The translations under genes were made by a program, and so were the position numbers. DNA of 64,000 nt from JAGLOK01 sp963676355. GTDB taxonomy: Bacteria > Bacillota > Clostridia > Christensenellales > UMGS416. Numbering within the stretch: the stretch's first letter is position 1; each line of letters opens with the position of its first letter. This document shows, piece after piece, positions 1 to 9,364 of the stretch. Below the pieces are notes generated by a model, which was not told the DNA's origin, did not search any database, and saw only the letters and a program-made list of their open reading frames with translations. The stretch is from positions 1,116,001-1,180,000 of the forward strand of contig OY781093.1 of assembly GCA_963676355.1 (NCBI GenBank). Direction: 5' to 3'.

Positions 1-276
1 AAATCCGGACAAATGCTCCGAAAAATCACTTTCAAGTCGATAGTATTTCTCGGGGCAGGTTAGCAAGTCTCAGATATAGGTAATTAAATACAAATTGGTT
101 CTTGTCAATTGAAGACGCAAGAGATAAACTAAAAACAGACAGAATAAGAATAAAAATAAAAATAACAGAGTCGCGGATAGTACCGAATCTGTAATTTGTA
201 GGGATATATTGATGTGAAATAAAGTCATGTATTAATAGTATAATAGAATTTCGGACTTTTGCTTGGAGGGAATAAG
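1..276. other. 5' intergenic region before the GH31 gene
   Basis: AT-rich sequence with no convincing reading frame. A TATAAT-like hexamer lies at about 239-244, but no good -35 box sits 16-18 bases upstream of it, so a promoter for the GH31 gene is only suggested. The GGAGGG ribosome binding site of the next gene is at 265-270. Confidence 0.4.
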
Positions 277-2589
277 ATGAAGTTTACAGACGGATATTGG
301 AACATGCAAAAAGACGTCACCGCGCACTTCGCGAGTCAGGCGTATGAAGCGCACGCGGACGGGGACGAAGTGGTGGTACTTGCGCCGACAAAAAAGATAA
401 ATCACCGCGGGGATACTCTAAATCTGCCTGTGCTGACACTGACATACAGCGCACCGATGGAAAATGTGATAAAGGTAGATATAAAGCATTTTGCAGGCTC
501 AAACGGCGTAAAACCGTGCTTTGAAGTAAACGAGAGCGCGAAAATAACTCCTGTCCTTTTGCAGGATGAAAATACCGTGACTGTAAAGTGCGGCGATATA
601 GAAGTGGTTCTTGATAAACACAGCTGGTATGCTGAGTTTCGCGGGCCGGAAGGCCGTCTGACAGACAGCGGGTTTAGAACGCTGGGATATGCACAAAGAG
701 ACGATGGGAAAAACTACATACACGAAGCGCTGACTATAACGCCGGGAACAAAAATATACGGCCTTGGCGAACGCTTCGGTGCATTCGTTAAAAACGGGCA
801 GAGCATCGATATGTGGAACGAGGACGGCGGAACAAGCAGCGAGATAGCATATAAGAACGTGCCATTGTATATAACAAACAGCGGCTACGGCGTATTTGTG
901 GCGCATACGGGAAAGGTGTCCTTCGAGGTGGGCTCGGAAAAGGTGTCCAAGGTGCAGTTCAGTGTGGAGGGTGAAGAGCTTACATATTACTTTATATACG
1001 GACCTTCGCCAAAAGAGATAATCCAAAAATATACGGCGCTAACTGGAAAACCCGCGCTTCCGCCCGCATGGAGCTTTGGGCTGTGGCTTACCACATCGTT
1101 TACCACAAGCTATGACGAAGACACGGTAAACTCATTCATAGACGGAATGACAGAACGGGATATACCCCTCCATGTGTTTCATTATGACTGCTTTTGGATG
1201 AGAGAGTTTAACTGGTGCGATTTCACCTGGGACAAAAGGATGTTCAAAGACCCTGAATCCATGCTGTCCAAAGTTAAAGCTAAAGGACTTAAGATATGCG
1301 TGTGGATAAACCCGTACATAGCGCAAAACTCACACCTTTTCACCGAAGGTAAAGAAAAAGGATATCTGCTTCTTAAACCCAACGGAGACGTATGGCAGAC
1401 GGATTTGTGGCAGGCAGGAATGGGGATAGTCGACTTTACAAACCACGACGCATGGAAATGGTATCAACAAAAGCTTGAAGCACTGCTTGACATGGGTGTG
1501 GACTGCTTTAAAACGGACTTCGGTGAGAGAATACCCACGGATGTAAAATACTATAACGGAGCAGATTCCGTAATGATGCATAATTACTATACGCATCTTT
1601 ATAATAAATGCGTGTTCGAACTTCTGGAGCGCAAACGCGGCAAAGGTGAGGCGTGCCTTTTTGCACGCTCGGCCACGGCGGGCGGCCAGCAGTTCCCTGT
1701 GCACTGGGGAGGCGACTGCAGCGCAAACTATGAGTCGATGGCTGAAACACTTCGCGGAGGTCTTTCACTGGCATCGTCCGGCTTTGCGTTCTGGAGCCAT
1801 GACATAAGCGGCTTTGAAAGCACTGCAACGCCCGATTTGTATAAAAGATGGCTTGCATTTGGATTGCTTTCAACCCACAGTAGGCTGCACGGAAGTGGCT
1901 CTTACAGAGTGCCGTGGAACTTTGATGATGAATCAAGCGATGTTTTGCGCTTCTTCACGAAGCTTAAATGTACTCTCATGCCGTATGTGTTCACACAGGC
2001 TGTTGTTGCTCGCGAGACAGGTATACCTGTTATGCGGCCCATGGTTATGGAATATCCGGGAGACCCTGTGTGCGAAAATCTTGACATGCAGTATATGCTT
2101 GGCGACAGCCTGCTTGCAGCTCCTATTTTTAACGACAAATCACAGGCACACTATTACCTCCCTGAGGGAACTTTTACCGATGTGCTTACCGGAAGGAAAT
2201 TGCAGGGCGGAAAGTATATAAGAGAGAAGATGGACTATATGAGTATGCCGATTTTCGCTAGAGAAAACAGCGTAATCGCGACCGGATCATGCGACACAAA
2301 GCCTGACTATGATTACTGCGACGGCGTAACGCTTAATGTGTTTGAACTTAAAGAGGACTGTGTATGCAAAGTGTCAGGAATTAACGGGAAAATCGAATTT
2401 GAGGCCTCGTTTACTGTTTCCGGCAATAAAGTGAAAGTGGAAACCAGTGGCAGAAACAAAAACTACAGCGTACTTTTGTGGAATGTGGGTGAAGTCGGAA
2501 ACTTGAGCGGCGCAAAGCAGATAAGACACGAAAAAGGCGTGTTGCTTGAGGGATGCGGGGCGAAAGTTGAGTTTGAAACGGTAAGATAG
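277..2589 (+). CDS. yicI: GH31 alpha-xylosidase (YicI type)
   Basis: Predicted cytoplasmic alpha-xylosidase releasing alpha-linked xylose from the non-reducing end of xyloglucan-type oligosaccharides such as isoprimeverose. The ATG at 277 is chosen because GGAGGG at 265-270 is correctly spaced before it; an upstream in-frame TTG at 259 would lie before that site. The product is 770 residues, close to E. coli YicI (772). The KTDFGE motif puts the nucleophile at D414 and the WGGDC motif puts the acid/base at D480, both within two residues of the YicI positions. There is no signal peptide, so the substrate must be imported. The gene is visibly richer in G+C (about half, by eye) than the ABC genes that follow, which may reflect a different origin. 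It is separated from them by a terminator. Confidence 0.95.
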   Translation: MKFTDGYWNMQKDVTAHFASQAYEAHADGDEVVVLAPTKKINHRGDTLNLPVLTLTYSAPMENVIKVDIKHFAGSNGVKPCFEVNESAKITPVLLQDENTVTVKCGDIEVVLDKHSWYAEFRGPEGRLTDSGFRTLGYAQRDDGKNYIHEALTITPGTKIYGLGERFGAFVKNGQSIDMWNEDGGTSSEIAYKNVPLYITNSGYGVFVAHTGKVSFEVGSEKVSKVQFSVEGEELTYYFIYGPSPKEIIQKYTALTGKPALPPAWSFGLWLTTSFTTSYDEDTVNSFIDGMTERDIPLHVFHYDCFWMREFNWCDFTWDKRMFKDPESMLSKVKAKGLKICVWINPYIAQNSHLFTEGKEKGYLLLKPNGDVWQTDLWQAGMGIVDFTNHDAWKWYQQKLEALLDMGVDCFKTDFGERIPTDVKYYNGADSVMMHNYYTHLYNKCVFELLERKRGKGEACLFARSATAGGQQFPVHWGGDCSANYESMAETLRGGLSLASSGFAFWSHDISGFESTATPDLYKRWLAFGLLSTHSRLHGSGSYRVPWNFDDESSDVLRFFTKLKCTLMPYVFTQAVVARETGIPVMRPMVMEYPGDPVCENLDMQYMLGDSLLAAPIFNDKSQAHYYLPEGTFTDVLTGRKLQGGKYIREKMDYMSMPIFARENSVIATGSCDTKPDYDYCDGVTLNVFELKEDCVCKVSGINGKIEFEASFTVSGNKVKVETSGRNKNYSVLLWNVGEVGNLSGAKQIRHEKGVLLEGCGAKVEFETVR

Positions 2590-2601
2590 AATAGGTTTGA
2601 T

Positions 2602-2636
2602 TAAAAAGCATCTGCATTATGCGGATGCTTTTTGTG
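2602..2636 (+). terminator. Rho-independent terminator after GH31
   Basis: A 10-bp perfect stem (2603-2612 with 2624-2633) closes a short loop and ends in a T-rich tract, 13 bases after the GH31 stop codon. Confidence 0.85.
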
Positions 2637-2639
2637 TAC

Positions 2640-2903
2640 TTACGGCTTTGGTATCACGGGAAGCGTGGTCTTTGAAGGGTGCGCGCTGCTGTGTGCTATG
2701 GTCTGTATGGCAAGCTTGTATTTACTTTCATATCCAACGCGTCCGTCCGTATTTAAGTTAAGGTCCCCGTTTAGTGAATTTGCGCAGTTGCCACTATGGA
2801 GGTAAGAGTCCTGATATATTGTACGAGCAAGAGGACACTCGTATTTGTTACGCCAAGTGTTAGATCTCATGATGAAAAGTTTGATTGGCGTGCCTGATGA
2901 CAT
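2640..2903 (-). CDS. Unrecognised small ORF, possibly a gene remnant
   Basis: An open frame of 87 codons on the minus strand, facing the GH31 terminator. I do not recognise the product. It has no signal peptide or membrane segment and no clear ribosome binding site before the ATG. Upstream on the same strand (about 3060-2910) are further short coding-like pieces in other frames and a 30-base sequence shared with an IS remnant near 26.4 kb, so this may be the eroded tail of a mobile-element gene. It could also be a chance frame. Confidence 0.2.
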   Translation of the reverse strand: MSSGTPIKLFIMRSNTWRNKYECPLARTIYQDSYLHSGNCANSLNGDLNLNTDGRVGYESKYKLAIQTIAHSSAHPSKTTLPVIPKP

Positions 2904-3230
2904 TTTACTGCTTCGCGTTTTACTCTAAGATTTAGAATTCTTTTGACAGAAGATACAGAAGAATTTGTTTATATAACCCTAAATTGGCTAACAGCTTTTT
3001 TAATTAACGGTTTTCTTTTTTTGCCCATTTGAACTCGTCTATTATATCGAAATTTCTGACTTTTTGGTCTGAATCGCTTTTGGCGAAGGTCAAAGATCAT
3101 ATAACAACAATCATTCAAATATAAATATTAGAATATCAAATTTTTATAGTAATTATAGTAAATGCTTATGGTATTTTTGGGTAAATTTCAATGATATACT
3201 GGTATATATTAGAAGAACGTCGGAGTTATT
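2904..3230. other. Intergenic region with a 30-bp dispersed repeat
   Basis: AT-rich gap. It contains one copy of the 30-base repeat (3031-3060) listed separately. A possible promoter for the downstream ABC genes (TTGGGT near 3177 and several TATA-like hexamers at 3195-3210) has no clean 17-base spacing, so none is called. Confidence 0.4.
3031..3060 (-). repeat. 30-bp repeat, copy 1
   Basis: Read on the minus strand this segment matches 26421-26450 at 29 of 30 positions and contains a TATAAT-like core. Copy 2 lies between two IS3-family transposase fragments, so the pair probably derives from the ends or promoter of a lost mobile element. Confidence 0.6.
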
Positions 3231-4214
3231 ATGCAGGTTTTAAAACATAAGTCAATGTCTGGAAAGAAAATGTCACATAAAGGAATAAATCTAAAAAAAA
3301 TCCGAACTCAAAAATATTTGATTTTAATGTCTCTGCCTTTTGTTATTTGGCTTATTATTTTTAAATATATACCATTATGGGGCTGGACTATGGCATTCCA
3401 ACAATATATGCCTGGAAAGAGCTTTTTTCAGCAGGAATGGATTGGGCTAAAGTATTTTAAAATGATGTTTCAGGATAAGTACTTTTATATCGTGATGAGA
3501 AATACACTTGCAATGAGTTCACTCTCGCTGGTATTCGGATTTACGTTGCCTATTGTCTTGGCAATCCTGCTTAATGAAATAAGACTAAATAGTTTCAAGC
3601 GAACCGTACAGACGATTTCCTATCTTCCGCATTTTGTATCATGGGTCATTGTTGCAAGCTTATTTAACAAAATATTAGGGCTTGAAGACGGTGTCATTAA
3701 TAATATTCTTGTCAGTCTGCGTATTGTAGATGCTCCTATTCAATTCATGGCAAAACCAAATTTGTTTTGGGGAATAGTCACTACTGCCGATATATGGAAG
3801 GAGGTAGGATGGAACTCAATACTGTATCTTGCTGCAATAACTGCCATATCGCCCGATTTGTATGAATCCGCAATGGTAGACGGAGCCGGAAGATTCAGAA
3901 AGATATGGCATATAACACTCCCCGGTATACTTCCTGTCGTTATGGTTCTTTTAATTATGAATGTAGGCAATCTGATTAACATTGGGTTTGAAAAACAATT
4001 TCTTATGAGGAACTCACTAGTCAAAAACTATGCAGATGTGCTTGATTTATATATTATCGATTCCGGTATCAATGCTGGAAGGTGGGCTTTCGGGACCGCT
4101 GCAGGTATATTTAAATCGGTAGTAAGCATCATAATCCTGTTTTTCATCAATGGGGTCAGCAGGAAACTTACAGGGGTTGGAATTATTATGAAAAGTGGGG
4201 GGGGATCACGTTGA
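3231..4214 (+). CDS. ABC sugar transporter permease, LplB/YteP type
   Basis: Inner-membrane permease of a CUT1-like carbohydrate importer, about 327 residues with six predicted membrane segments (the first at about residues 32-50). The cytoplasmic EAA loop reads ESAMVDGAGRFRKIWHITLP, which contacts the ATPase and is typical of LplB/YteP proteins. GGAG lies just before the ATG. The stop overlaps the start of the next permease by four bases, so the two are translationally coupled. No ATPase gene is nearby; in this family a shared MsmX/MsmK-type ATPase encoded elsewhere usually serves. The adjoining GH31 suggests alpha-xylosyl oligosaccharides, by inference only. Confidence 0.9.
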   Translation: MQVLKHKSMSGKKMSHKGINLKKIRTQKYLILMSLPFVIWLIIFKYIPLWGWTMAFQQYMPGKSFFQQEWIGLKYFKMMFQDKYFYIVMRNTLAMSSLSLVFGFTLPIVLAILLNEIRLNSFKRTVQTISYLPHFVSWVIVASLFNKILGLEDGVINNILVSLRIVDAPIQFMAKPNLFWGIVTTADIWKEVGWNSILYLAAITAISPDLYESAMVDGAGRFRKIWHITLPGILPVVMVLLIMNVGNLINIGFEKQFLMRNSLVKNYADVLDLYIIDSGINAGRWAFGTAAGIFKSVVSIIILFFINGVSRKLTGVGIIMKSGGGSR

Positions 4215-5098
4215 AAAAATCATTTGGTGATGTAGCTTTTAATGTTTTTAATTATACATTTATGGTGTTGCTGTGCATCGTGACTCTCTATCCGTTCCTT
4301 AACGTTTTAGCAATTTCCTTTAATAATTCAATTGATACTGTAAAAGGTGGAATAACTATTATTCCCCGTGTATTTACATTTGCAAACTATGCCGAAATAT
4401 TCAAAATCAAAGCTTTGTCTATATCAGTGGTTATATCAATACTGAGAACAGTCATAGGCACGGTGACCGGCATATTGAGCACGGCTATGGTAGCATACGT
4501 TATAAGCCGAAGGGATTTCTTTGCCAGAAGGTTTGTTACTGTGTTATTCGTTATAACAATGTATGTAAGCGGAGGTCTGATACCTGACTTCATGTTGATA
4601 AGAAGTCTTCACCTAGTCAACAATTTTTTGGTATATATACTGCCGAACCTAATCAGTGTGTTTAACGTTATTGTGTTCAGTTCGTTTATAAGTGATCTAC
4701 CTTTTGAGCTCCAAGAATCAGGAAAAATAGATGGTGCTAACGATACAAAGATATTTTTCGCTATTATTTTTCCGCTTTGCACTCCGGTTATTGCCACATT
4801 ATCACTCTTTATAGCTGTAGGCCAATGGAATTCTTGGTTTGATACTTATTTGTATTGTGGTTCAAACCAATTGCTGACTACACTACAGTTTGAATTGCAG
4901 AAGATATTACTAAGCGCACAATCTTCCGGAAGACAAGATATTTATGGAAGCACAGATTTGACTGCCCAGCATAGAGTTACTCCAGAAGCTATCCGAATGG
5001 CAATGACTGTTGTTGCTACTGTGCCCATACTGATTGTTTATCCTTTTGTTCAAAAATACTTTATGAAAGGACTTACTCTTGGGGCGGTGAAGGCATAA
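4211..5098 (+). CDS. ABC sugar transporter permease, YtcP/AraQ type
   Basis: Second permease of the same importer, 295 residues with six predicted membrane segments and an EAA loop ESGKIDGANDTKIFFAIIFP. It starts with TTG, four bases before the end of the previous stop codon, preceded by a G-rich ribosome binding site at 4197-4203. The C-terminus ends in the FMKGLTLGAVKA motif usual for YtcP-like permeases. It is followed after 70 bases by the solute-binding protein gene. Confidence 0.9.
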   Translation: MKKSFGDVAFNVFNYTFMVLLCIVTLYPFLNVLAISFNNSIDTVKGGITIIPRVFTFANYAEIFKIKALSISVVISILRTVIGTVTGILSTAMVAYVISRRDFFARRFVTVLFVITMYVSGGLIPDFMLIRSLHLVNNFLVYILPNLISVFNVIVFSSFISDLPFELQESGKIDGANDTKIFFAIIFPLCTPVIATLSLFIAVGQWNSWFDTYLYCGSNQLLTTLQFELQKILLSAQSSGRQDIYGSTDLTAQHRVTPEAIRMAMTVVATVPILIVYPFVQKYFMKGLTLGAVKA

Positions 5099-5168
5099 AG
5101 AAAAGGTTGTTATTACGGGAAATCCGTTTCTGACATAACATATTTTATTATAATAAGGAGAGTGAATT

Positions 5169-6899
5169 ATGAAAAAAATACTAGTCATTAGTCTAGTAAT
5201 CCTGATGGTACTGTCATTGACTGTTGGATGTACAAAAGAAACAGCCGAAGACAAAACAACTCAACCTGCTCAGAAAACTACTTCCGCACCGACTTCCGAC
5301 AAAGAGACAGAGACTGAGGCAACGGAGGTTCCTCTTGAGCCCATCACACTGACAATGTATAGTGTTGAAACTGATGCTTACCCGGATACTGACTTTTCAT
5401 CTCCTGTTGCTCAGGAAATTAATAGACAGACCGGAGTTACTCTTGAAATCGAAAACGCTATCAGCAGTGACGCGGGCAAACAGAAACTTTCATTAATGGC
5501 TGCCGCTGGAGAATATCCTGATTTAGTCTACGCTAAAGGTGATCTTTCCATACTCAAAAATGTGAATGCAGTAGTTAAGCTGGATGATTTGATTGATGAG
5601 TATGCTCCAAATCTCAAAGCTTTTTATGGCCCTGATATTGTAAGGCTGCGTTGGAGTCTTGAAGATCCATTTATCTACAGTGTAGGTGGCAAGGAACTCG
5701 GGCAGGAAAACCTTGAGCCAAACTCAGGCTTCCAACTCCAATTCAAAGTTGTAAAGGAGCTTGGATATCCAGAAATAAAGACACTTAAGCAATATGAAGA
5801 CGCTATCCAAACATACTATAACGCCCATCCCACAACAGAAGACGGACAGAAAACGATTCCATTGTCACTTCTTGCTGACGACTGGAGATTCCTGATTTCC
5901 GTATCCAACCCCGCAAACTTTGCAACAGGAAACAGTGATGACGGCGAATGGTATGTCGACCCTGAAACTCTGGAATGCACAAGACACTTAACAAGAGAAG
6001 AAGATAAAGAATACTTCAGATGGCTCAATCATATGAACGATATCGGACTTCTGGATCCTGACAGCTTTGTTCAAAAATACGATGATTACAAAGCAAAAAT
6101 TGCTACAGGCAGAGTGCTAGCTCTTGCAGATGCTCGTTGGGAAATCGTTGAAGCCGTTACTGCATTGAAGCAGGATGGAAAAGAAGATAGTTTGTATGGC
6201 TACTTCCCTGTAACATTAAATGAAACTGTAAAATATGCAGACTTCCAGAGCACTGGTTATCTTGGTGGTTGGGGACTGTGCATAACTACTGACTGTCAGG
6301 ATCCGGTAAGGGCAATGCAGTTCCTTGACTGGATGTGTACAGAGGAGGCTCAGATTCTTACACACTGGGGAATTGAAGGCGAGCATTATGATGTTGTTGA
6401 CGGCAAGAGAGTCATGAAACAGGAAATGATAGACGGAAACAATTCTGATCCTGCGTTCCAGCAAGTTACCGGCATTAAAAAATACTGCTATCCTTTCCCG
6501 ACCTATGGCAATGGTATCCTCGACTCAACAGGTCAAGTGTTTACACCTTTTGATACTATCGAAAATATTATTGCAACCCAGTCCGATTTGGAAAATGAAG
6601 TGCTTGCAGGGTATGGAGTCAGAGCGTGGAAAGAGCTCTACCCTCAAAAAGATGAATTCCCTGTTAAGTCTTGGGGCGCAGCATGGTTGGTTAACATGGA
6701 AGATCCTGATTGGAAAGCTGCTGATGACAGAATACTGCATATAGGATATGCAATGGTTCCGGCTGTAATAATTTGTGATCCGTCTGAATTCGATGCAAAG
6801 TGGGATGAATACCAGCAAGCATTGAAGGATGCTGATCTTGATATGGTAACAGAACAATTCACTAAAGCATTGCAGGATAGATCTGAACTGTGGAATTAA
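5169..6899 (+). CDS. Extracellular solute-binding lipoprotein
   Basis: Substrate-capturing lipoprotein of the importer encoded just upstream, 576 residues. A lipobox LTVGC places the lipidated cysteine at residue 21, followed by a Thr/Glu-rich linker to about residue 55. The mature part is of the LipO/YtcQ type that accompanies LplB-family permeases. AAGGAGA precedes the ATG at good spacing. A clear paralogue lies at 10949-12613 on the other side of the two-component genes; the two align along their length, including the FVQKY and WGIEG blocks. A strong terminator follows. The substrate is unknown. Confidence 0.9.
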   Translation: MKKILVISLVILMVLSLTVGCTKETAEDKTTQPAQKTTSAPTSDKETETEATEVPLEPITLTMYSVETDAYPDTDFSSPVAQEINRQTGVTLEIENAISSDAGKQKLSLMAAAGEYPDLVYAKGDLSILKNVNAVVKLDDLIDEYAPNLKAFYGPDIVRLRWSLEDPFIYSVGGKELGQENLEPNSGFQLQFKVVKELGYPEIKTLKQYEDAIQTYYNAHPTTEDGQKTIPLSLLADDWRFLISVSNPANFATGNSDDGEWYVDPETLECTRHLTREEDKEYFRWLNHMNDIGLLDPDSFVQKYDDYKAKIATGRVLALADARWEIVEAVTALKQDGKEDSLYGYFPVTLNETVKYADFQSTGYLGGWGLCITTDCQDPVRAMQFLDWMCTEEAQILTHWGIEGEHYDVVDGKRVMKQEMIDGNNSDPAFQQVTGIKKYCYPFPTYGNGILDSTGQVFTPFDTIENIIATQSDLENEVLAGYGVRAWKELYPQKDEFPVKSWGAAWLVNMEDPDWKAADDRILHIGYAMVPAVIICDPSEFDAKWDEYQQALKDADLDMVTEQFTKALQDRSELWN

Positions 6900-6950
6900 T
6901 GCAAAAGAAAGAATCGTTCAAGTGAACTAAAACCAAGAAAACGGACATAA

Positions 6951-6992
6951 AAAACCTCCCATTTTAAATAATTACAGTGGGAGGTTTTCTTA
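6951..6992 (+). terminator. Rho-independent terminator after the binding-protein gene
   Basis: An 11-bp perfect stem (6951-6961 with 6978-6988) ends in TTTTCTT. It closes the permease-permease-lipoprotein operon. Confidence 0.85.
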
Positions 6993-7553
6993 TGGCAAGA
7001 CGAAAAGGATTATTAGTTTATTTATTACCGAATTCCAAAAGGAGTCCGCGCAAACTGCCATCCACCACTTGAGATTAGGCATTCGTTTTTGGTATATTTG
7101 TTTTAATTAATCATTTCTGCGATAGGCCTTTTTTATTAGTCTGATATGTGGTTCAGTTAAAAACCAATTTTTTTATTGCGCAATCGGATAATATAATTAT
7201 TTACCTGAATTATTTCAGGATATAGGTAATGCTATATAATAACAATTAATATGGCAAACTTTAAAAACGATAATAAATATATCAAATTTTTACATGACTT
7301 TGTGTAGAATTTATAGGATATTTTTTTAGTTTAATCATTTTATAATAGGTAGTATATAATTTTAAGCAGACCTGTTATAAAAATATGTCCTGAACTAATA
7401 TTTACAGCATTTAGCTAACAGGGTTATTTTATCACTATTTGTAACAAACAGGCTTTTACTGCTATAATAAATATTAATCATTTATAACGTAAACTAATCT
7501 ATGGTCTCTAGTACATGTGAAACACCTCCATTAGGACAGCAATATATTAAATA
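6993..7553. other. Intergenic region before the sensor kinase
   Basis: About 560 AT-rich bases. A short frame starting at 6992 (26 codons) has a GGGAGG before it, but that sequence is part of the terminator stem, so I do not call a gene. I see no RNA gene or clear promoter. Confidence 0.4.
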
Positions 7554-9359
7554 TTGTTGAGAAAAGTCAAAAGTATGATAAAAACAAGGTATAAGGGATA
7601 TTTCAACAGCATTAGCATAAAACGAAAACTATTGTTTTCCTATACTATTTCCATATTCATTCCAGTATTAATACTAGGAATAATATTAACATATGAATTA
7701 AGAGAAATGGCGCTGGATTATACTATTAGGTCAGCTTACCATGATGTGGATAAAATACGCAATAAGCTGGATGAAACATTTAATATTTTGATGTCGGTAT
7801 CATCCCGATTATATATTGATGAAGAAGTAATCGAAATTGCAGAAAAAAGGTATTCAAGTTATTTAGATTTAACAGAAACAATAAGGAGCTTTACGACTTT
7901 TGATCAGTATCTAAACTATCATGATCAATTGAGCAATATTCGCCTATATTTAGAAAATACTACATTTCTAAACACCGGTCAGTTTATTATGGCCAGAAAC
8001 ATCAGAAATGAACCATGGTACATCAAAGCAGTTGATAAAAACGGCTTGATTTCCTGGGAATATATGTTTGACGAAATGAAGAATGAATCCGTAATACACC
8101 TTACGCGCCTTCTTAAAGATTCATATGGCAACAAAATTGGTGTACTCACAATATCAATGAACAGAGACTATTTATATAAATACTTGAAAGATGAAACCCT
8201 TGATATTTATTTCATAGATAGCGATGGGACAGTAGTCGCAGCTAAAGAGCGACAATTTGTGGGGAAATCCATTAATGAAATGGAGATTGGAAAATACATT
8301 GGTCCTCAGAGTGTAAACGGAGGCACTATAGACGGAGAAATTAACCAATATAAAGTCAAAATTTTATCTGAACGCTACAGCCCGTCCAAGGGTGATACAG
8401 ATTATATTATTGCAGCTGTATTTCCTACAGATCAAATTGTAAAGGAAGCCAATAGGAGAAGCTATCTTGGACTTCTAATCATTTTTGTATGTCTGGCTAC
8501 ATCGTTAAGTCTGATTTTTCTTTTTATAAAGGCTTTCAGCCAGAGAATAACCGTACTTACAAGTGATATACATAAGGTTGCTCAAGGTGAACTGGACACA
8601 ACAATCACAACTGTGGGAATGGACGAATTAGGTCAGTTGGCTAAAGACATAGGAACCATGATTAAAAGCATCAAGGATCTTATATTTCGCGCATATGAAG
8701 TTAATCTGCAAAAAAGCAAGCTTGAACTAAAGCATAAGGAGATGCAGCTTAAAATACTATCAAACCAAATAAATCCCCATTTTCTTTTCAATACACTGGA
8801 AACTTTCAGAATGAAAGCTCTTGAAAACAGTCAAAAAGAGTTATCTCTAAAAATACAGCAGCTTGCGGGATTGCTTAGGGCAAGCTTGCAGGCCGAAAAC
8901 AAGGAAATACCCCTTTCAAAGGAAATAGAGTTGGTATGCAAATATCTGGAGATTCAAAAGTATCGGTTTGAAGATAAAATTAATTATGTAATAGATTGTC
9001 CCGAGGAGTACGGTAATTTCAATATCCCATCTTTCATAGTACAGCCAATTGTAGAAAATTCTATTATCCATGGAATCGAACAAAAATATGGCCGTGGGGA
9101 AGTTAAAATAATTGTCTCAAGGCAAAATGACACACTGATAATTAGTGTAACCGATGATGGTGTAGGAATGAATGAAGAAAAGTTGGAAAAGATTCTTATC
9201 GGTCTTTCAAATATCGAATCAGGAATCTATGAGCATATTGGAATTATAAACGTGTCCCGTAGGATTCAACTATTCTATGGAACAGAATACGGGCTTGAAA
9301 TAAGTGCAAAACCAGGCGAAGGAACAGTAGTAAAGATTATATTGCCGATAAGGAGGTGA
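7554..9359 (+). CDS. yesM: Sensor histidine kinase, YesM family
   Basis: Membrane sensor kinase of about 601 residues. One membrane segment lies near residues 26-46, followed by an extracytoplasmic sensor domain, a second segment near 302-325, HAMP, a His_kinase domain with NPHFLFNTLE (phosphoacceptor H409) and a C-terminal HATPase with VENSIIHG and DDGVGM motifs. In this family the kinase partners an AraC-type regulator, and the stop codon here runs into that gene. The start is uncertain: TTG at 7554 or 7557, or ATG at 7575, since only a weak AGGACA lies upstream. The position between two sugar-binding lipoproteins suggests it senses oligosaccharide, perhaps through one of them. Confidence 0.92.
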   Translation: MLRKVKSMIKTRYKGYFNSISIKRKLLFSYTISIFIPVLILGIILTYELREMALDYTIRSAYHDVDKIRNKLDETFNILMSVSSRLYIDEEVIEIAEKRYSSYLDLTETIRSFTTFDQYLNYHDQLSNIRLYLENTTFLNTGQFIMARNIRNEPWYIKAVDKNGLISWEYMFDEMKNESVIHLTRLLKDSYGNKIGVLTISMNRDYLYKYLKDETLDIYFIDSDGTVVAAKERQFVGKSINEMEIGKYIGPQSVNGGTIDGEINQYKVKILSERYSPSKGDTDYIIAAVFPTDQIVKEANRRSYLGLLIIFVCLATSLSLIFLFIKAFSQRITVLTSDIHKVAQGELDTTITTVGMDELGQLAKDIGTMIKSIKDLIFRAYEVNLQKSKLELKHKEMQLKILSNQINPHFLFNTLETFRMKALENSQKELSLKIQQLAGLLRASLQAENKEIPLSKEIELVCKYLEIQKYRFEDKINYVIDCPEEYGNFNIPSFIVQPIVENSIIHGIEQKYGRGEVKIIVSRQNDTLIISVTDDGVGMNEEKLEKILIGLSNIESGIYEHIGIINVSRRIQLFYGTEYGLEISAKPGEGTVVKIILPIRR

Positions 9360-9364
9360 AGAGA

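Noticed and set aside
2640..2903. Confident gene call on the minus strand next to GH31
   Set aside because: Kept only as a low-confidence frame: no family, no ribosome binding site, and surrounding debris.
6992..7072. 26-codon frame with GGGAGG upstream
   Set aside because: The apparent ribosome binding site is the arm of a terminator stem, and the peptide is too short and has no recognisable feature.
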